Source of the DNA: Dermabacteraceae bacterium TAE3-ERU27
GTDB taxonomy: Bacteria > Actinomycetota > Actinomycetes > Actinomycetales > Dermabacteraceae
NCBI GenBank assembly: GCA_019218415.1
Contig: JAHUUL010000005.1
Span: 1 to 64,000, forward strand
Direction of reading: 5' to 3'
DNA: 64,000 nt
In this document: positions 1-9,120 of the stretch, in pieces
Layout of the letters: the number at the start of each line of letters is the position of its first letter
How positions within the stretch are numbered: the first letter of the stretch is position 1
The notes under the pieces: generated by a model
Told to the model about the DNA's origin: nothing
Seen by the model: only the letters and a program-made list of their open reading frames with translations
Database searches by the model: none
Made by a program: the position numbers and the translations under genes

Positions 1-178
1 ATCTGCACCAAATTGTCGGTCTGAGCTGTGGAAACGTTTTTCCGTTTCCCTGCTCCGTCCGGCGGGGCACGAGGAAAAACATTACTGACTTCCGTGGGGG
101 CCGTCAACTCGAAAAGGGGTTTTCGGGGAGTGACCCCCATCACCGTGCCCTGACCTGCGGTTTTGCGGCTATGTTGGG
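1..178. other. Intergenic sequence at window edge
   Basis: No supported gene lies here. It is the region downstream of menG, which is read leftward. An imperfect inverted repeat spans about 94-146: a G5 run pairs with a C5 run around the palindromic AAAAGGGGTTTT. It could act as a terminator, but the stem has several mismatches. Confidence 0.3.
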
Positions 179-895
179 CTACTGAGGAACGTATCCACGG
201 TGCAATGCCACGATTCCGCCACTGAGGTTCCGGTACTGCACCCCCGCCAAACCGGCAGCCAGCATGTCCTGACGCAGTTCCTCCTGGCGCGGCCAGGCCA
301 CGATCGAATCCGCAAGATACTCGTAGGCCGACGGATCGGAGCTGAAAAGTCCCGAGACGCGCGGTAGGGCACGCATCAGGTACTCGAAGTAGACCTTCGC
401 AAATACGGGATTGGTCGGACCGGAGAACTCACAGATCACAACCACTCCTCCCGGTCGCACCACGCGAGCCAGTTCGGCCAGTGCCACTCGGTGGTCTTTC
501 ACATTCCGCAAACCAAAAGACATGGTTGCGCCGTCGAACTCGTTGTCCGCAAAGGGCAGCGCCATCGCGTCTGCCTTCACGAACTCAATGTCGGGATAGC
601 GCTTGCGCCCCTCAGCCATCATGCCCTCTGAGAAATCGGCCGCGATCGCATCCAGCCCGCTCTGCCGTAACGCGGCGGTAGAAGTCCCCGTCCCAGCCGC
701 AAGGTCCAGCACACGGGCGCCGGCGGGCAGCTCCAGAGCTTGCGTGGTGGCCCGCCGCCAAGCCCCCTCCTGACCAAATGCCAGGATCGTGTTTAGCAGG
801 TCATACTTCGGCGCTACCCGGTCAAACATGGCGCTTACTTCGTGCGGCTGCTTGTCCAGACGGGGGCGCTGCGCGGCGCTGTCTCGTTCGCTCAT
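179..895 (-). CDS. menG: Demethylmenaquinone methyltransferase (MenG/UbiE family)
   Basis: SAM-dependent C-methylation of demethylmenaquinone, the last step of menaquinone synthesis, at the membrane surface. The 238-aa product begins MSERDSAAQR. It has the UbiE opening MFDRVAPKYDLLN at residues 23-35, the SAM-binding loop VLDLAAGTGT at 62-71, and the family segment TMSFGLRNV in the middle. I chose the ATG at 895 because the frame upstream of it (to 1069) has no family similarity and runs toward nagB. The quinone is needed by ndh and mqo, both encoded in this window. Length is normal for the family. Confidence 0.93.
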   Translation of the reverse strand: MSERDSAAQRPRLDKQPHEVSAMFDRVAPKYDLLNTILAFGQEGAWRRATTQALELPAGARVLDLAAGTGTSTAALRQSGLDAIAADFSEGMMAEGRKRYPDIEFVKADAMALPFADNEFDGATMSFGLRNVKDHRVALAELARVVRPGGVVVICEFSGPTNPVFAKVYFEYLMRALPRVSGLFSSDPSAYEYLADSIVAWPRQEELRQDMLAAGLAGVQYRNLSGGIVALHRGYVPQ

Positions 896-941
896 GGCTC
901 CAGTTTGGCACGGCCTCCCCACGGATGTCGGCCGGGCACGC

Positions 942-968
942 AAAAGTCCCCCGGCAAAACCGGGGGAC
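942..968 (-). terminator. Terminator after nagB
   Basis: A perfect 9-bp stem (GTCCCCCGG / CCGGGGGAC) with a 5-nt loop is followed on the minus strand by TTTTG. It lies 28 bp past the nagB stop and separates nagB from menG. Confidence 0.75.
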
Positions 969-995
969 CTGGCTAATTCTGCGACGCGAAAACGC

Positions 996-1775
996 CTAGA
1001 CGAGCGGCTTCTTGTCCTGCACGAAGCGGTAGTAGTCAGCCAGCTTGAGCTTGCTTGCCGCGGCGTCATCGATCACGACAGTGACCTTCTGGTGCAGCTG
1101 CAGCACGGAAGCCGGGCAGAACGCGGATACCGCCCCCTCCGACATGGCCGCAATAGCGTCTGCCTTGCCTTCACCGGTAGCGGTCAGCACGATCCGGCGT
1201 GCCTGGGAAATAGTGCCAAGGCCCTGGGTAAGAACGTGGATCGGCACCGTCTCACCGTCGGTAAAGAAGCGCATGTTGTCCGAAATGGTCTGCTCCGTCA
1301 GGGTCTTGAGACGGGTGCGCGAAGTGAGCGCGCTGCCCGGCTCGTTGAAACCGATGTGTCCGTCGGTGCCAATCCCCAGGATCTGCAGATCAACCCCGCC
1401 CGCAGCAGCGATCGCCTCGTCGTACCGAATCGCCTCTGCACGCGGATCTTCGGCCTCTCCGTTCGGGGAATTGACGGCGTCGTCCGCAATGTCGATCAGG
1501 CTCGTAAAGTTATCGCGAATGAAGCGGTAGTAGGACTGTTCGTGGGTGCGGGGCAGGCCGACGTACTCGTCGAGCAGGAACGCCTGTGCGTTCTTAAAGC
1601 TCAGGCCCTCTTCGCGGTGCCTGCGCATCAGTTCGCCGTAGCTCTTCAGCGGAGAAGAACCGGTGGCCAGGCCGAGGGTAATCCTGCCGTCGGCAGCGTT
1701 ACGGATTGCGTTTTCGAACTCGTCGGCAACGCGGGACGCAACGGCCTCTTCGGTAGGAAGAATGATGATTTCCAT
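996..1775 (-). CDS. nagB: Glucosamine-6-phosphate deaminase
   Basis: Converts glucosamine-6-phosphate to fructose-6-phosphate and ammonia in the cytoplasm, feeding amino sugars into glycolysis. The 259-aa protein starts MEIIILPTEEAVA. It carries the phosphate-binding LGLATGSSP near residues 34-42, the catalytic DEYVGL near residue 69, and GIGTDGHIGFNEPGS near 135-149, which includes the general-base Asp and the ring-opening His. Length matches the family (about 260 aa). No nagA lies beside it. A hairpin terminator isolates it from menG. Confidence 0.95.
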   Translation of the reverse strand: MEIIILPTEEAVASRVADEFENAIRNAADGRITLGLATGSSPLKSYGELMRRHREEGLSFKNAQAFLLDEYVGLPRTHEQSYYRFIRDNFTSLIDIADDAVNSPNGEAEDPRAEAIRYDEAIAAAGGVDLQILGIGTDGHIGFNEPGSALTSRTRLKTLTEQTISDNMRFFTDGETVPIHVLTQGLGTISQARRIVLTATGEGKADAIAAMSEGAVSAFCPASVLQLHQKVTVVIDDAAASKLKLADYYRFVQDKKPLV

Positions 1776-1817
1776 GTGTCTCTGCAGCTCCTACGCTCAG
1801 AATGAACAAATTACGGG

Positions 1818-1835
1818 CCGGGCGGCAGCGCCCGG
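1818..1835 (-). terminator. Hairpin after the peptidase pseudogene
   Basis: A 7-bp stem (CCGGGCG / CGCCCGG, 4-nt loop) lies just past the stop of the disrupted peptidase gene and upstream of nagB. It has no strong T-tract, so it is a weak terminator candidate. Confidence 0.35.
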
Positions 1836-1839
1836 AAGC

Positions 1840-3226
1840 CTAACCCCTGCGGGGTTCCAGGATATCTAGAAGTTCCGCGAATACGGCGGGACCACCGCCA
1901 CGCAAACCGTCGTGGTGCAGGCGGTTAGTCACCGAGGTTGTGCACAGCGGCATGAGCTCCGCCGTACGCCGCGAGAAATCGTACGGGACGTAAACGTCGT
2001 CCAAATAAACCTTGGCAGCGGACGGTACCGGGCAATTTGCCAGGGCGTCGAGGTCGTACAGCGCGCCCCAGTCGTCCTTCTGGGCCAGGATCTCGGCCGC
2101 CTCAGCGAACGGCACCAGGGAGGGGTCCTGCGCAAACATCCACGGATGGATCGATTCCCCGGTCAGCAGCAGCTCATCCGCGAGCGGGGAGAAGTCCTCG
2201 CGCTCGTCCTTCATGCGATGCGCCGACCAGCGGGTGGCGGCCCCCTGCGAATAAATCGACTCATGCAGCACACCGTAAAGGGGCACGCTCGCGAACGAGA
2301 GCGCGCTACCGCACTCGGCCAGGAAGCGGGTCGAGAGCCGTTTCCGGGAGCCATGCGCTGCCCAGGCGTCCTCTACCAGGAAGGCCAGGGAGGTAGGTCC
2401 GTCCCAGCTGCCCAGGAACTTGCCCAACTGCTGCAGGCGTTCCGGGGTGAAGCGCTCCCCCGTCGGCAAAAATTCCTCGTTCTCCGCCAGGTGATGCGCG
2501 ATCCGGGAAAGCTCGCGGGCCTGGGACGGGAAGCGCCCCGCGAACACCGCGTGGCGGCGCTTCATCAGCCCCAGAGTGGTCCGGTAAACGTCATCGATGT
2601 CCTCGTGAACAGTGGCAAGGCCGCCGGTAAACAGGGACGCGGTGAGGGAATCGGGGAAGGTGGATAGGTAGGTAGGTGAGGGTGATAAACCCGCCGAAGC
2701 TCTGCCCGAGGCTAATCCAGGGGCGGTCCGCGCACAGCAGGCGACGTACGGCCTCCGCATCACGCACGATATCCGGGGCACGCAGGTGGCTGAGGTACTC
2801 CGCCAGCTCCGCAGCAGGCAGGGACTCCGCCAGGGAAGCATCCACCGCGCTGGAGCGGCCGGTGCCGCGCTGGTCCAGTAGAAACACCCTGAAGCCGCGC
2901 GAAAGGGCCTCCCCGAGCCAGCCGTCGGCGCTAAGTGGTCGCGGCGAGGGGCAGCCCGGGCCGCCCTGGAAAAATACCAGTCCCGGAAGGTCACAGTCAT
3001 CGAACTCATCGCCCACTTCCGCGTCGCTCAGCGGCGGGCTCTGCCATGCCTTCACCGGGCGCACTTCACGCGCGAACAGGTCCATCCGGCGGTTATCTGC
3101 GGGGTTTTCCCAATCCAAGGGAGCGTCCAGCACGTGGTCCAGGAAAATCATGTCCCCTACCCGCTGCAGACGGGTCGATTTACGCTGGGCGGTTACTGAC
3201 GGTTCAAGCTGTGAAAAAACGGGCAT
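1840..3226 (-). pseudogene. Prolyl aminopeptidase (S33 alpha/beta hydrolase), frameshifted
   Basis: Two overlapping frames together encode one proline-iminopeptidase-like hydrolase. The N-terminal frame (3226 down to 2591) has the oxyanion segment VFFQGGPGCPSPRP, LLDQRGTGRS and the nucleophile elbow SLGQSFGGF. The C-terminal frame continues from about 2672 to 1840 with LSTFPDSLTASLFTGGL, the GESIHPWMF region and YVPYDFSRR. The switch falls in three tandem TAGG units (2665-2676, CCTA on the coding strand). Deleting one unit restores ITLTYLSTFPDSL, the normal family reading. The lesion may be a mutation, a sequencing error or a phase-variable switch. The start is uncertain: the ATG at 3226 sits inside a terminator-like hairpin. 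Confidence 0.8.
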
Positions 3227-3257
3227 GCCTCCATCACATCATGTGACGGGGGCATGC
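3223..3257 (-). terminator. Hairpin with T-run after ndh
   Basis: On the minus strand GCATGCC pairs with GGCATGC, and inside this TCACAT pairs with ATGTGA. CCGTTTTTTC follows. This is a good intrinsic-terminator profile 29 bp past the ndh stop. It overlaps the first codons of the peptidase frame. Confidence 0.6.
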
Positions 3258-3285
3258 CGCGAGATTTTCAGCTACCTGTCGGCGC

Positions 3286-4635
3286 TCAATCCTTCTTCTT
3301 CGGCGGGGCCGAAGCGGCTTCGAAGGCTGCGCGCGGGTTTTCGCCTTCCTTGATGCCGACGAGCTCGCGTGCCGAGACGCCCTGGGTCAGCCAGCCCGCG
3401 ATCACGGAGATCTTACGGCGCAGGGTGGGCATCGCGTAAACGTGGTAAGCACGAGCCATCAGCCAGATCGGGAAGCCCTTGACGTCAATCACGCGGCCGC
3501 CGATCATCAGCTGACCAACGCCCTTGTAACGGCCGAGGGTGGCCATGGTGCCGAGGTTCTTGTGGAAGTAGTCCACCAGCGGACGGCCCTGGATATCGCG
3601 CACCAGGTTATCGGCGAGCTGACGCGCCTGGCGCACAGCGTGCTGCGCGTTCGGCGGGCAGAACTTGCCTTCGCCAGCGGCCAGGTCGGGAACCGTGGTG
3701 CAGTCGCCCGCGGCGAAGATGTTCTCCAGCGGACCGTTTTCGCCCTTGACGCGCAGATCGGGCAGGCAGTCGAGGCGGCCGGTCTGGTTGAGCGGCAGAT
3801 CGGACTGCGCCAGTACCGGGTTCGGCTTGATGCCGGCCGTCCACACGATCAGGTCGGAAGCGAACTCGTCGCCATCGGAGGTCTTGACGATACCGTCCTC
3901 GCAGGAGTTGAGGAAGGTCTCCAGCTTGACCTCGATACCGCGCTCGCGCAGCTGCTTGAGAGCGTACTTGCCCAGGTTTTCGCCAACCTCGGGCAGGATG
4001 CGGCCCATCGCTTCGATGAGTACGAAACGCACGTCGGAGGCGTGCAGATCCGGGTAGTAGCGCAGCACGCCGCGGACCATGTCCTCGGCCTCAGCAATCG
4101 CCTCGCCGCCGGCGAAGCCGCCGCCGACGAAGGTGAAGGTGAGCAGGCGACGACGGATCTCGGGATCCTTAGTGGTTGCGGCCTCTGCCAGGTTACCGAG
4201 GATACGGTCACGAACCGCGACTGCCTCTTCTACCCACTTGAAGCCAATGGCGTTTTCGGCCAGGCCCGGAATCGGCAGGGTACGCGGCACCGCGCCCAGG
4301 CCGACCACGAGGTAGTCGTAGCTAACGTCCAGCTCTTCGCCTTCTTCGGTGCTCACCACGACGGTGCGCTCGGCATGCTTGATCTCGGTTACGGAACCGG
4401 TGATCAGCTTGCAGCCACGCAGCACGCTGCGGTGCGGGGCCAGGACGTTACGGGGATCGATCGCCCCCGCGCCGACCTCGGGGAGGAAGGGCTGGTAAGT
4501 AAGGTAGGGACGCGGGTCAACGACGCTGATGGACACCTGCGAACCGAGTTCTTTACGGACACGTTCAGCTACACCCATGCCGACGCTACCGCCGCCAAGG
4601 ATCAGAATATGGGGCTTGCTTCCATTGAATGACAT
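3286..4635 (-). CDS. ndh: Type II NADH:quinone oxidoreductase (NDH-2)
   Basis: Non-proton-pumping NADH dehydrogenase passing electrons from NADH through FAD to menaquinone; a peripheral membrane flavoprotein. The 449-aa protein has an N-terminal FAD-binding Rossmann motif (LILGGGSVGMG, residues 11-21), a second nucleotide-binding motif for NADH (FVGGGFAGGE, 169-178), the FAD-contacting FAAGDCTTVP and the quinone-side CPPNAQHAVRQA. I chose MSFNGSK at 4635 because the fold begins directly after it; an in-frame start at 4701 would add 22 residues without similarity. The tail ends PPKKKD, typical of membrane association. A terminator follows. Confidence 0.94.
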   Translation of the reverse strand: MSFNGSKPHILILGGGSVGMGVAERVRKELGSQVSISVVDPRPYLTYQPFLPEVGAGAIDPRNVLAPHRSVLRGCKLITGSVTEIKHAERTVVVSTEEGEELDVSYDYLVVGLGAVPRTLPIPGLAENAIGFKWVEEAVAVRDRILGNLAEAATTKDPEIRRRLLTFTFVGGGFAGGEAIAEAEDMVRGVLRYYPDLHASDVRFVLIEAMGRILPEVGENLGKYALKQLRERGIEVKLETFLNSCEDGIVKTSDGDEFASDLIVWTAGIKPNPVLAQSDLPLNQTGRLDCLPDLRVKGENGPLENIFAAGDCTTVPDLAAGEGKFCPPNAQHAVRQARQLADNLVRDIQGRPLVDYFHKNLGTMATLGRYKGVGQLMIGGRVIDVKGFPIWLMARAYHVYAMPTLRRKISVIAGWLTQGVSARELVGIKEGENPRAAFEAASAPPKKKD

Positions 4636-4750
4636 GCATACAGCGTATGCCGACGGCCCCGCTGCGGCAATTAGGCACCGCAAAAGAATCCGCACCCTCA
4701 CAGGGAAAAGCCACCCTAGTGAGCAGTTTCACCGGCTAGGGAAAAGCTCT

Positions 4751-6217
4751 TTACGCAAGTTGCAGGGCGATCCCGTCCAGGATGTCGCTTTCACTGGTGT
4801 AGGCGCGGGTCACCCCGCTGGCCTCGGCAACACGCTCCAAGATACGCGAATAGATTAGGCAGCCAGCCGCGATCACATCTACGCGCCCCGGGTGGATGGC
4901 CTTAATCGCGGCGCGTTTTTCGCGCGGCGCGGCGGCAATTTCACGGCAGGCGGCAACTATCTCGGAAATACCGAAGCTGGCCCCGTTGATCTTTTCGGGC
5001 TGGTAACTTTCCAGGCCCAGCAGATAAGCGGTCACGGTGGTGATCGTTCCGGCCACTCCCACGACGCTCGCCACGCGAGAGAAGTCCACTGCGCCTGCCG
5101 CTTCGTCCAGGAGACGATCGATCTCTGCAACGGCGGCAGAAACCTCGCTCTCGCTCGGCGGATCGCTAAGCAGATAGCGTTCGCTTAGGCGCACACTCCC
5201 CATGTCGGTGCTAATGCGCTGCTCGGCACGCTCGCTGCCCAGCACGAACTCGGTGGAGCCGCCCCCGATATCGATCACGAGATGCGGCCCGGGAATGTCT
5301 TGAGCCAGGGTGCTGACCGCGCCCCGGAAGGAGAGCTGTGCTTCCTCGTCCCCCGGTACCACCTCTACCTCTACCCCAAGGATTTCCTTGACGGCAGAGA
5401 CAAAGACGTCCCGGTTGCCCGCATCGCGAGTGGCCGAGGTGGCTACGAAACGCACCTGCTCCACCCCGTTATCGCGGCAAAGCTGCGCGTATTCGCGGGT
5501 TGCCGCCAGGGTACGCTCTATGGCCTCGGGATCCAGCATGCCTGTCCGATCCACCCCGTAGCCGAGGCGCACCACGCGCATTTCCCGCACGATCTGGCTC
5601 ATCCGACCGCCCTGTACATCAGCAATAAGCAGCCTGATCGAGTTGGTGCCACAGTCTATGGCGGCCACGCGGCGCGGCTTGAGCTGAAGCTCCCCCGGTT
5701 CTTCGCAGCGGCAAACGTTCATGTCTATGCCGGCCTTTTCGAGGGCCAGATCGCCGATCGGGTTCACCCCCGGTCCCTCTGCTAGGGAGTGCCCCGCCAG
5801 GGCATGCAAGCACTTAACGCGCGTCGGCATTCCACCTGCGCTGGTGTTTGCCAGGTGCTCCACCACGCCGAGTTGATTGCGCCGATAAATGTAACGGGCG
5901 TGAGCCTGCGCGTAGGCCTCGCGCAGCTCCGCATCATTCGCTAAACGCTCGTTCAAACCGACCATCTCGCCGTCCGCCTCCAGGCGTGACATCGCCTGCA
6001 CGACGCTCGGCAAGGTCAGGTACAGGCTGGTCGGGAAAGGAGTCCCCCCGGGGAGCAGCGTGACGGTGCGAACCACCGCCGGGTTACCGCAGATGCAGCG
6101 TCGCGCTATCGAATGCACCCCGCGCATGTGGCGCCCAACCTGCGCATACATTACCTCTAGGTCACGCTCCGTGGCCGGGGATTCGTACGGCAGCGCGGGC
6201 AGTTCGGGGGTTGTCAC
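4751..6217 (-). CDS. DUF501 domain fused to Ppx/GppA exopolyphosphatase
   Basis: One 488-aa polypeptide. Residues about 20-170 are a DUF501 domain (CICGNPAVVRT at 41-51, LPGGTPFPTSLYLT at 55-68, MPTRVKCLHAL at 130-140). Residues about 183-488 are a Ppx/GppA phosphatase of the actin/Hsp70 ATPase fold (AAIDCGTNSIRLLIAD at 185-200, later VIDIGGGSTEFVLG and VVGVAGTITT). The second half should hydrolyse polyphosphate or pppGpp. DUF501 function is unknown. In M. tuberculosis the two are separate neighbours (Rv1025, Rv1026). I chose the GTG at 6217 because GAGGAA sits 9 nt upstream; an ATG further downstream (MYAQVGRHM) is possible. It follows ftsB/divIC by 29 bp, so co-transcription is likely. Confidence 0.9.
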   Translation of the reverse strand: MTTPELPALPYESPATERDLEVMYAQVGRHMRGVHSIARRCICGNPAVVRTVTLLPGGTPFPTSLYLTLPSVVQAMSRLEADGEMVGLNERLANDAELREAYAQAHARYIYRRNQLGVVEHLANTSAGGMPTRVKCLHALAGHSLAEGPGVNPIGDLALEKAGIDMNVCRCEEPGELQLKPRRVAAIDCGTNSIRLLIADVQGGRMSQIVREMRVVRLGYGVDRTGMLDPEAIERTLAATREYAQLCRDNGVEQVRFVATSATRDAGNRDVFVSAVKEILGVEVEVVPGDEEAQLSFRGAVSTLAQDIPGPHLVIDIGGGSTEFVLGSERAEQRISTDMGSVRLSERYLLSDPPSESEVSAAVAEIDRLLDEAAGAVDFSRVASVVGVAGTITTVTAYLLGLESYQPEKINGASFGISEIVAACREIAAAPREKRAAIKAIHPGRVDVIAAGCLIYSRILERVAEASGVTRAYTSESDILDGIALQLA

Positions 6218-6246
6218 GTAATTTCGTTCCTCAAGCTTATGAGCGG

Positions 6247-6771
6247 TCAATTTTTTCGTTCGGGAACCTGCTGGATGGAGCCTGCGCCCTCCAACGATTC
6301 CCAAAGCAATGAATACCAGGGTTTTTGTTCTGCGCGCGCTTTTTCGCGCTGCTCCTCGGTGAGGGGCAGTTCCCTACCACTCGAGTCGGTTAGCCGGTAT
6401 TGGGTTTCTCCCGGCATCACGTAAAGCAGTCTCTCACGGGCCTGCGCGGCGACATACGCGGGGTCGTCCCAGCGCTTAACGTCTATCTGTAGCTCCGCTA
6501 CTTCTTTTTCGCGCTGCGCGACTTCTGCGCGGGCAGCCGCAAGTTGCTGTTTCTGCGCGACGTAGGAATTAACCCTGGGAACCACTATCACCAGGGCAAG
6601 CACGACCACCGCCAACAGGATGAGCGACTTGCTTGTCATAGTCGCAGCGATTTCGCGCAGCTTGGCCGCGGTCGCGTTCGCACCCGCATTTCTGCGCGAG
6701 CGTTTTTTTGCCCTGTACGCGGCAACCGGGCGCCTCGCGTTCTGCGAGGCGCCCGGTCGTTTCAAAGTCAT
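6247..6771 (-). CDS. FtsB/DivIC-type septum formation initiator
   Basis: Bitopic cell-division protein expected to work with FtsL and FtsQ at the septum. The 174-aa product has a basic cytoplasmic N-terminus (residues 1-45, many Arg and Lys), one membrane span (about 48-66, SLILLAVVVLALVIVVP) and an extracytoplasmic coiled coil (about 68-100, KQQLAAARAEVAQREKEVAELQ). The FtsB-like RWDDPAYVAAQARERLLYVMPGE follows. It begins 4 bp after the eno stop and precedes DUF501-Ppx, the standard actinobacterial order eno-divIC-DUF501-ppx. Confidence 0.88.
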   Translation of the reverse strand: MTLKRPGASQNARRPVAAYRAKKRSRRNAGANATAAKLREIAATMTSKSLILLAVVVLALVIVVPRVNSYVAQKQQLAAARAEVAQREKEVAELQIDVKRWDDPAYVAAQARERLLYVMPGETQYRLTDSSGRELPLTEEQREKARAEQKPWYSLLWESLEGAGSIQQVPERKN

Positions 6772-6775
6772 GCTA

Positions 6776-8071
<1,296 letters not shown>

Positions 8072-8097
8072 TTAAGAGAGGATAGATCGGGCAGGTC

Positions 8098-8111
8098 GGT
8101 CAGCACTGACC
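8098..8111. promoter_or_regulatory. Short inverted repeat upstream of eno
   Basis: GGTCAG and CTGACC arms separated by CA lie 42 bp before the eno start, in the mazG-eno gap. The position would suit an operator or a transcript 5-prime hairpin. No matching regulator is known to me. Confidence 0.25.
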
Positions 8112-8125
8112 TCCCGGTCACAAGT

Positions 8126-9112
8126 CTATGCGGAACCGGTCCCGTTTGACATGTCCTGCAGCGCGCTTGAGAGAAGGGCCCGCAGACTTGACTCCAGGTC
8201 TACATCCTCTCTTTCGAACTTGATAACCTCTGCCAGCAGGTTTAGCCCCGGGGCCAGTTCCGGGCGCTCTCGCGAAACCTTTTGCGCGGATCGCCACAGG
8301 GCATCAGAAAGTCCCTCTTGCCGGGCCCTGTGCGCGATCTTCCAGGCGCGCTGCAACGCGGGCAAAGATAGCGGCAAAGAATCATCCAGCGCGCGTTGTT
8401 TCCCCTTCGTCTCTCGCTTTTTCACCAGGTGCCATTGCGCCACTATTTCGTCGGTGCTCAGATCGCTCTGCGGGACCCGTCCCCCGTCCCCCTGGAACAC
8501 GTGCGGGTTACGGCGATACATTTTTTCGTTCAGCGCCCTGGCCACATCGTCAAAGTTCCAAGGCCCTCCCGCTTCCTGCCCCAGACGAGCATGAAATACC
8601 AGTTGGAACAAAATGTCTCCGAGTTCCGAAAGCAGCTCTTCGCGTTCCGGTTGGGGAGAATCGAGCAGTTCCAGGACTTCGTGCGTTTCCTCGAGCAGAT
8701 AACGTGCCAGGCTCGCGTGGGTCTGCTGCGCGCTCCAGAGATCCCCTCCCTCACTGCGCAGAACGTCCATCACGCGTACGGATTCAATCGCTTCCGCACC
8801 GGGTAGGAGTGGGGAAGCCTCCAGCACCAGGATTTTTTCGGCGTCCCACCCCGCCTCGCGCGCGGCGGCGAAGGCACCGACAAAAGCGGTGCTTTCCCTA
8901 TCCAGCAGCCAGCACGCATCGCCGCCTACCGGTGACGGCGGTTCCTGGCCCGCACGCCAGGCTACCCCGGCATTATCCAAAGCCTCCTGCCAACCATTCC
9001 CCCGGCAGCTCAGCACGGTTTCACGGGCGGCGTGCAGCGCCTGCCACCCCGGCCAGGTCAGCAGGCCGGGGGCGTTACGGGTAGAGACGGGGAGGATAGT
9101 TAGCTTCGGCAA
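8126..9112 (-). CDS. mazG: MazG family nucleotide pyrophosphohydrolase
   Basis: House-cleaning NTP pyrophosphohydrolase converting damaged (d)NTPs to NMP and PPi. The C-terminal half carries the MazG motif: LLEETHEVLELL with the EExxE metal ligands, then ELLSELGDILFQLVFHARL. VMDVLRSEGGDLWSAQQTH precedes it, as in the longer actinobacterial MazG proteins (about 325 aa). The extended N-terminal half has little recognisable motif. I propose the TTG at 9112, with AGGA 7 nt upstream, which starts just past the mfd stop. An ATG at 9154 would overlap mfd by 34 nt and lacks a ribosome site. The mfd-mazG-eno order is conserved in actinobacteria. Confidence 0.85.
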   Translation of the reverse strand: MPKLTILPVSTRNAPGLLTWPGWQALHAARETVLSCRGNGWQEALDNAGVAWRAGQEPPSPVGGDACWLLDRESTAFVGAFAAAREAGWDAEKILVLEASPLLPGAEAIESVRVMDVLRSEGGDLWSAQQTHASLARYLLEETHEVLELLDSPQPEREELLSELGDILFQLVFHARLGQEAGGPWNFDDVARALNEKMYRRNPHVFQGDGGRVPQSDLSTDEIVAQWHLVKKRETKGKQRALDDSLPLSLPALQRAWKIAHRARQEGLSDALWRSAQKVSRERPELAPGLNLLAEVIKFEREDVDLESSLRALLSSALQDMSNGTGSA

Positions 9113-9120
9113 GGAGGATC

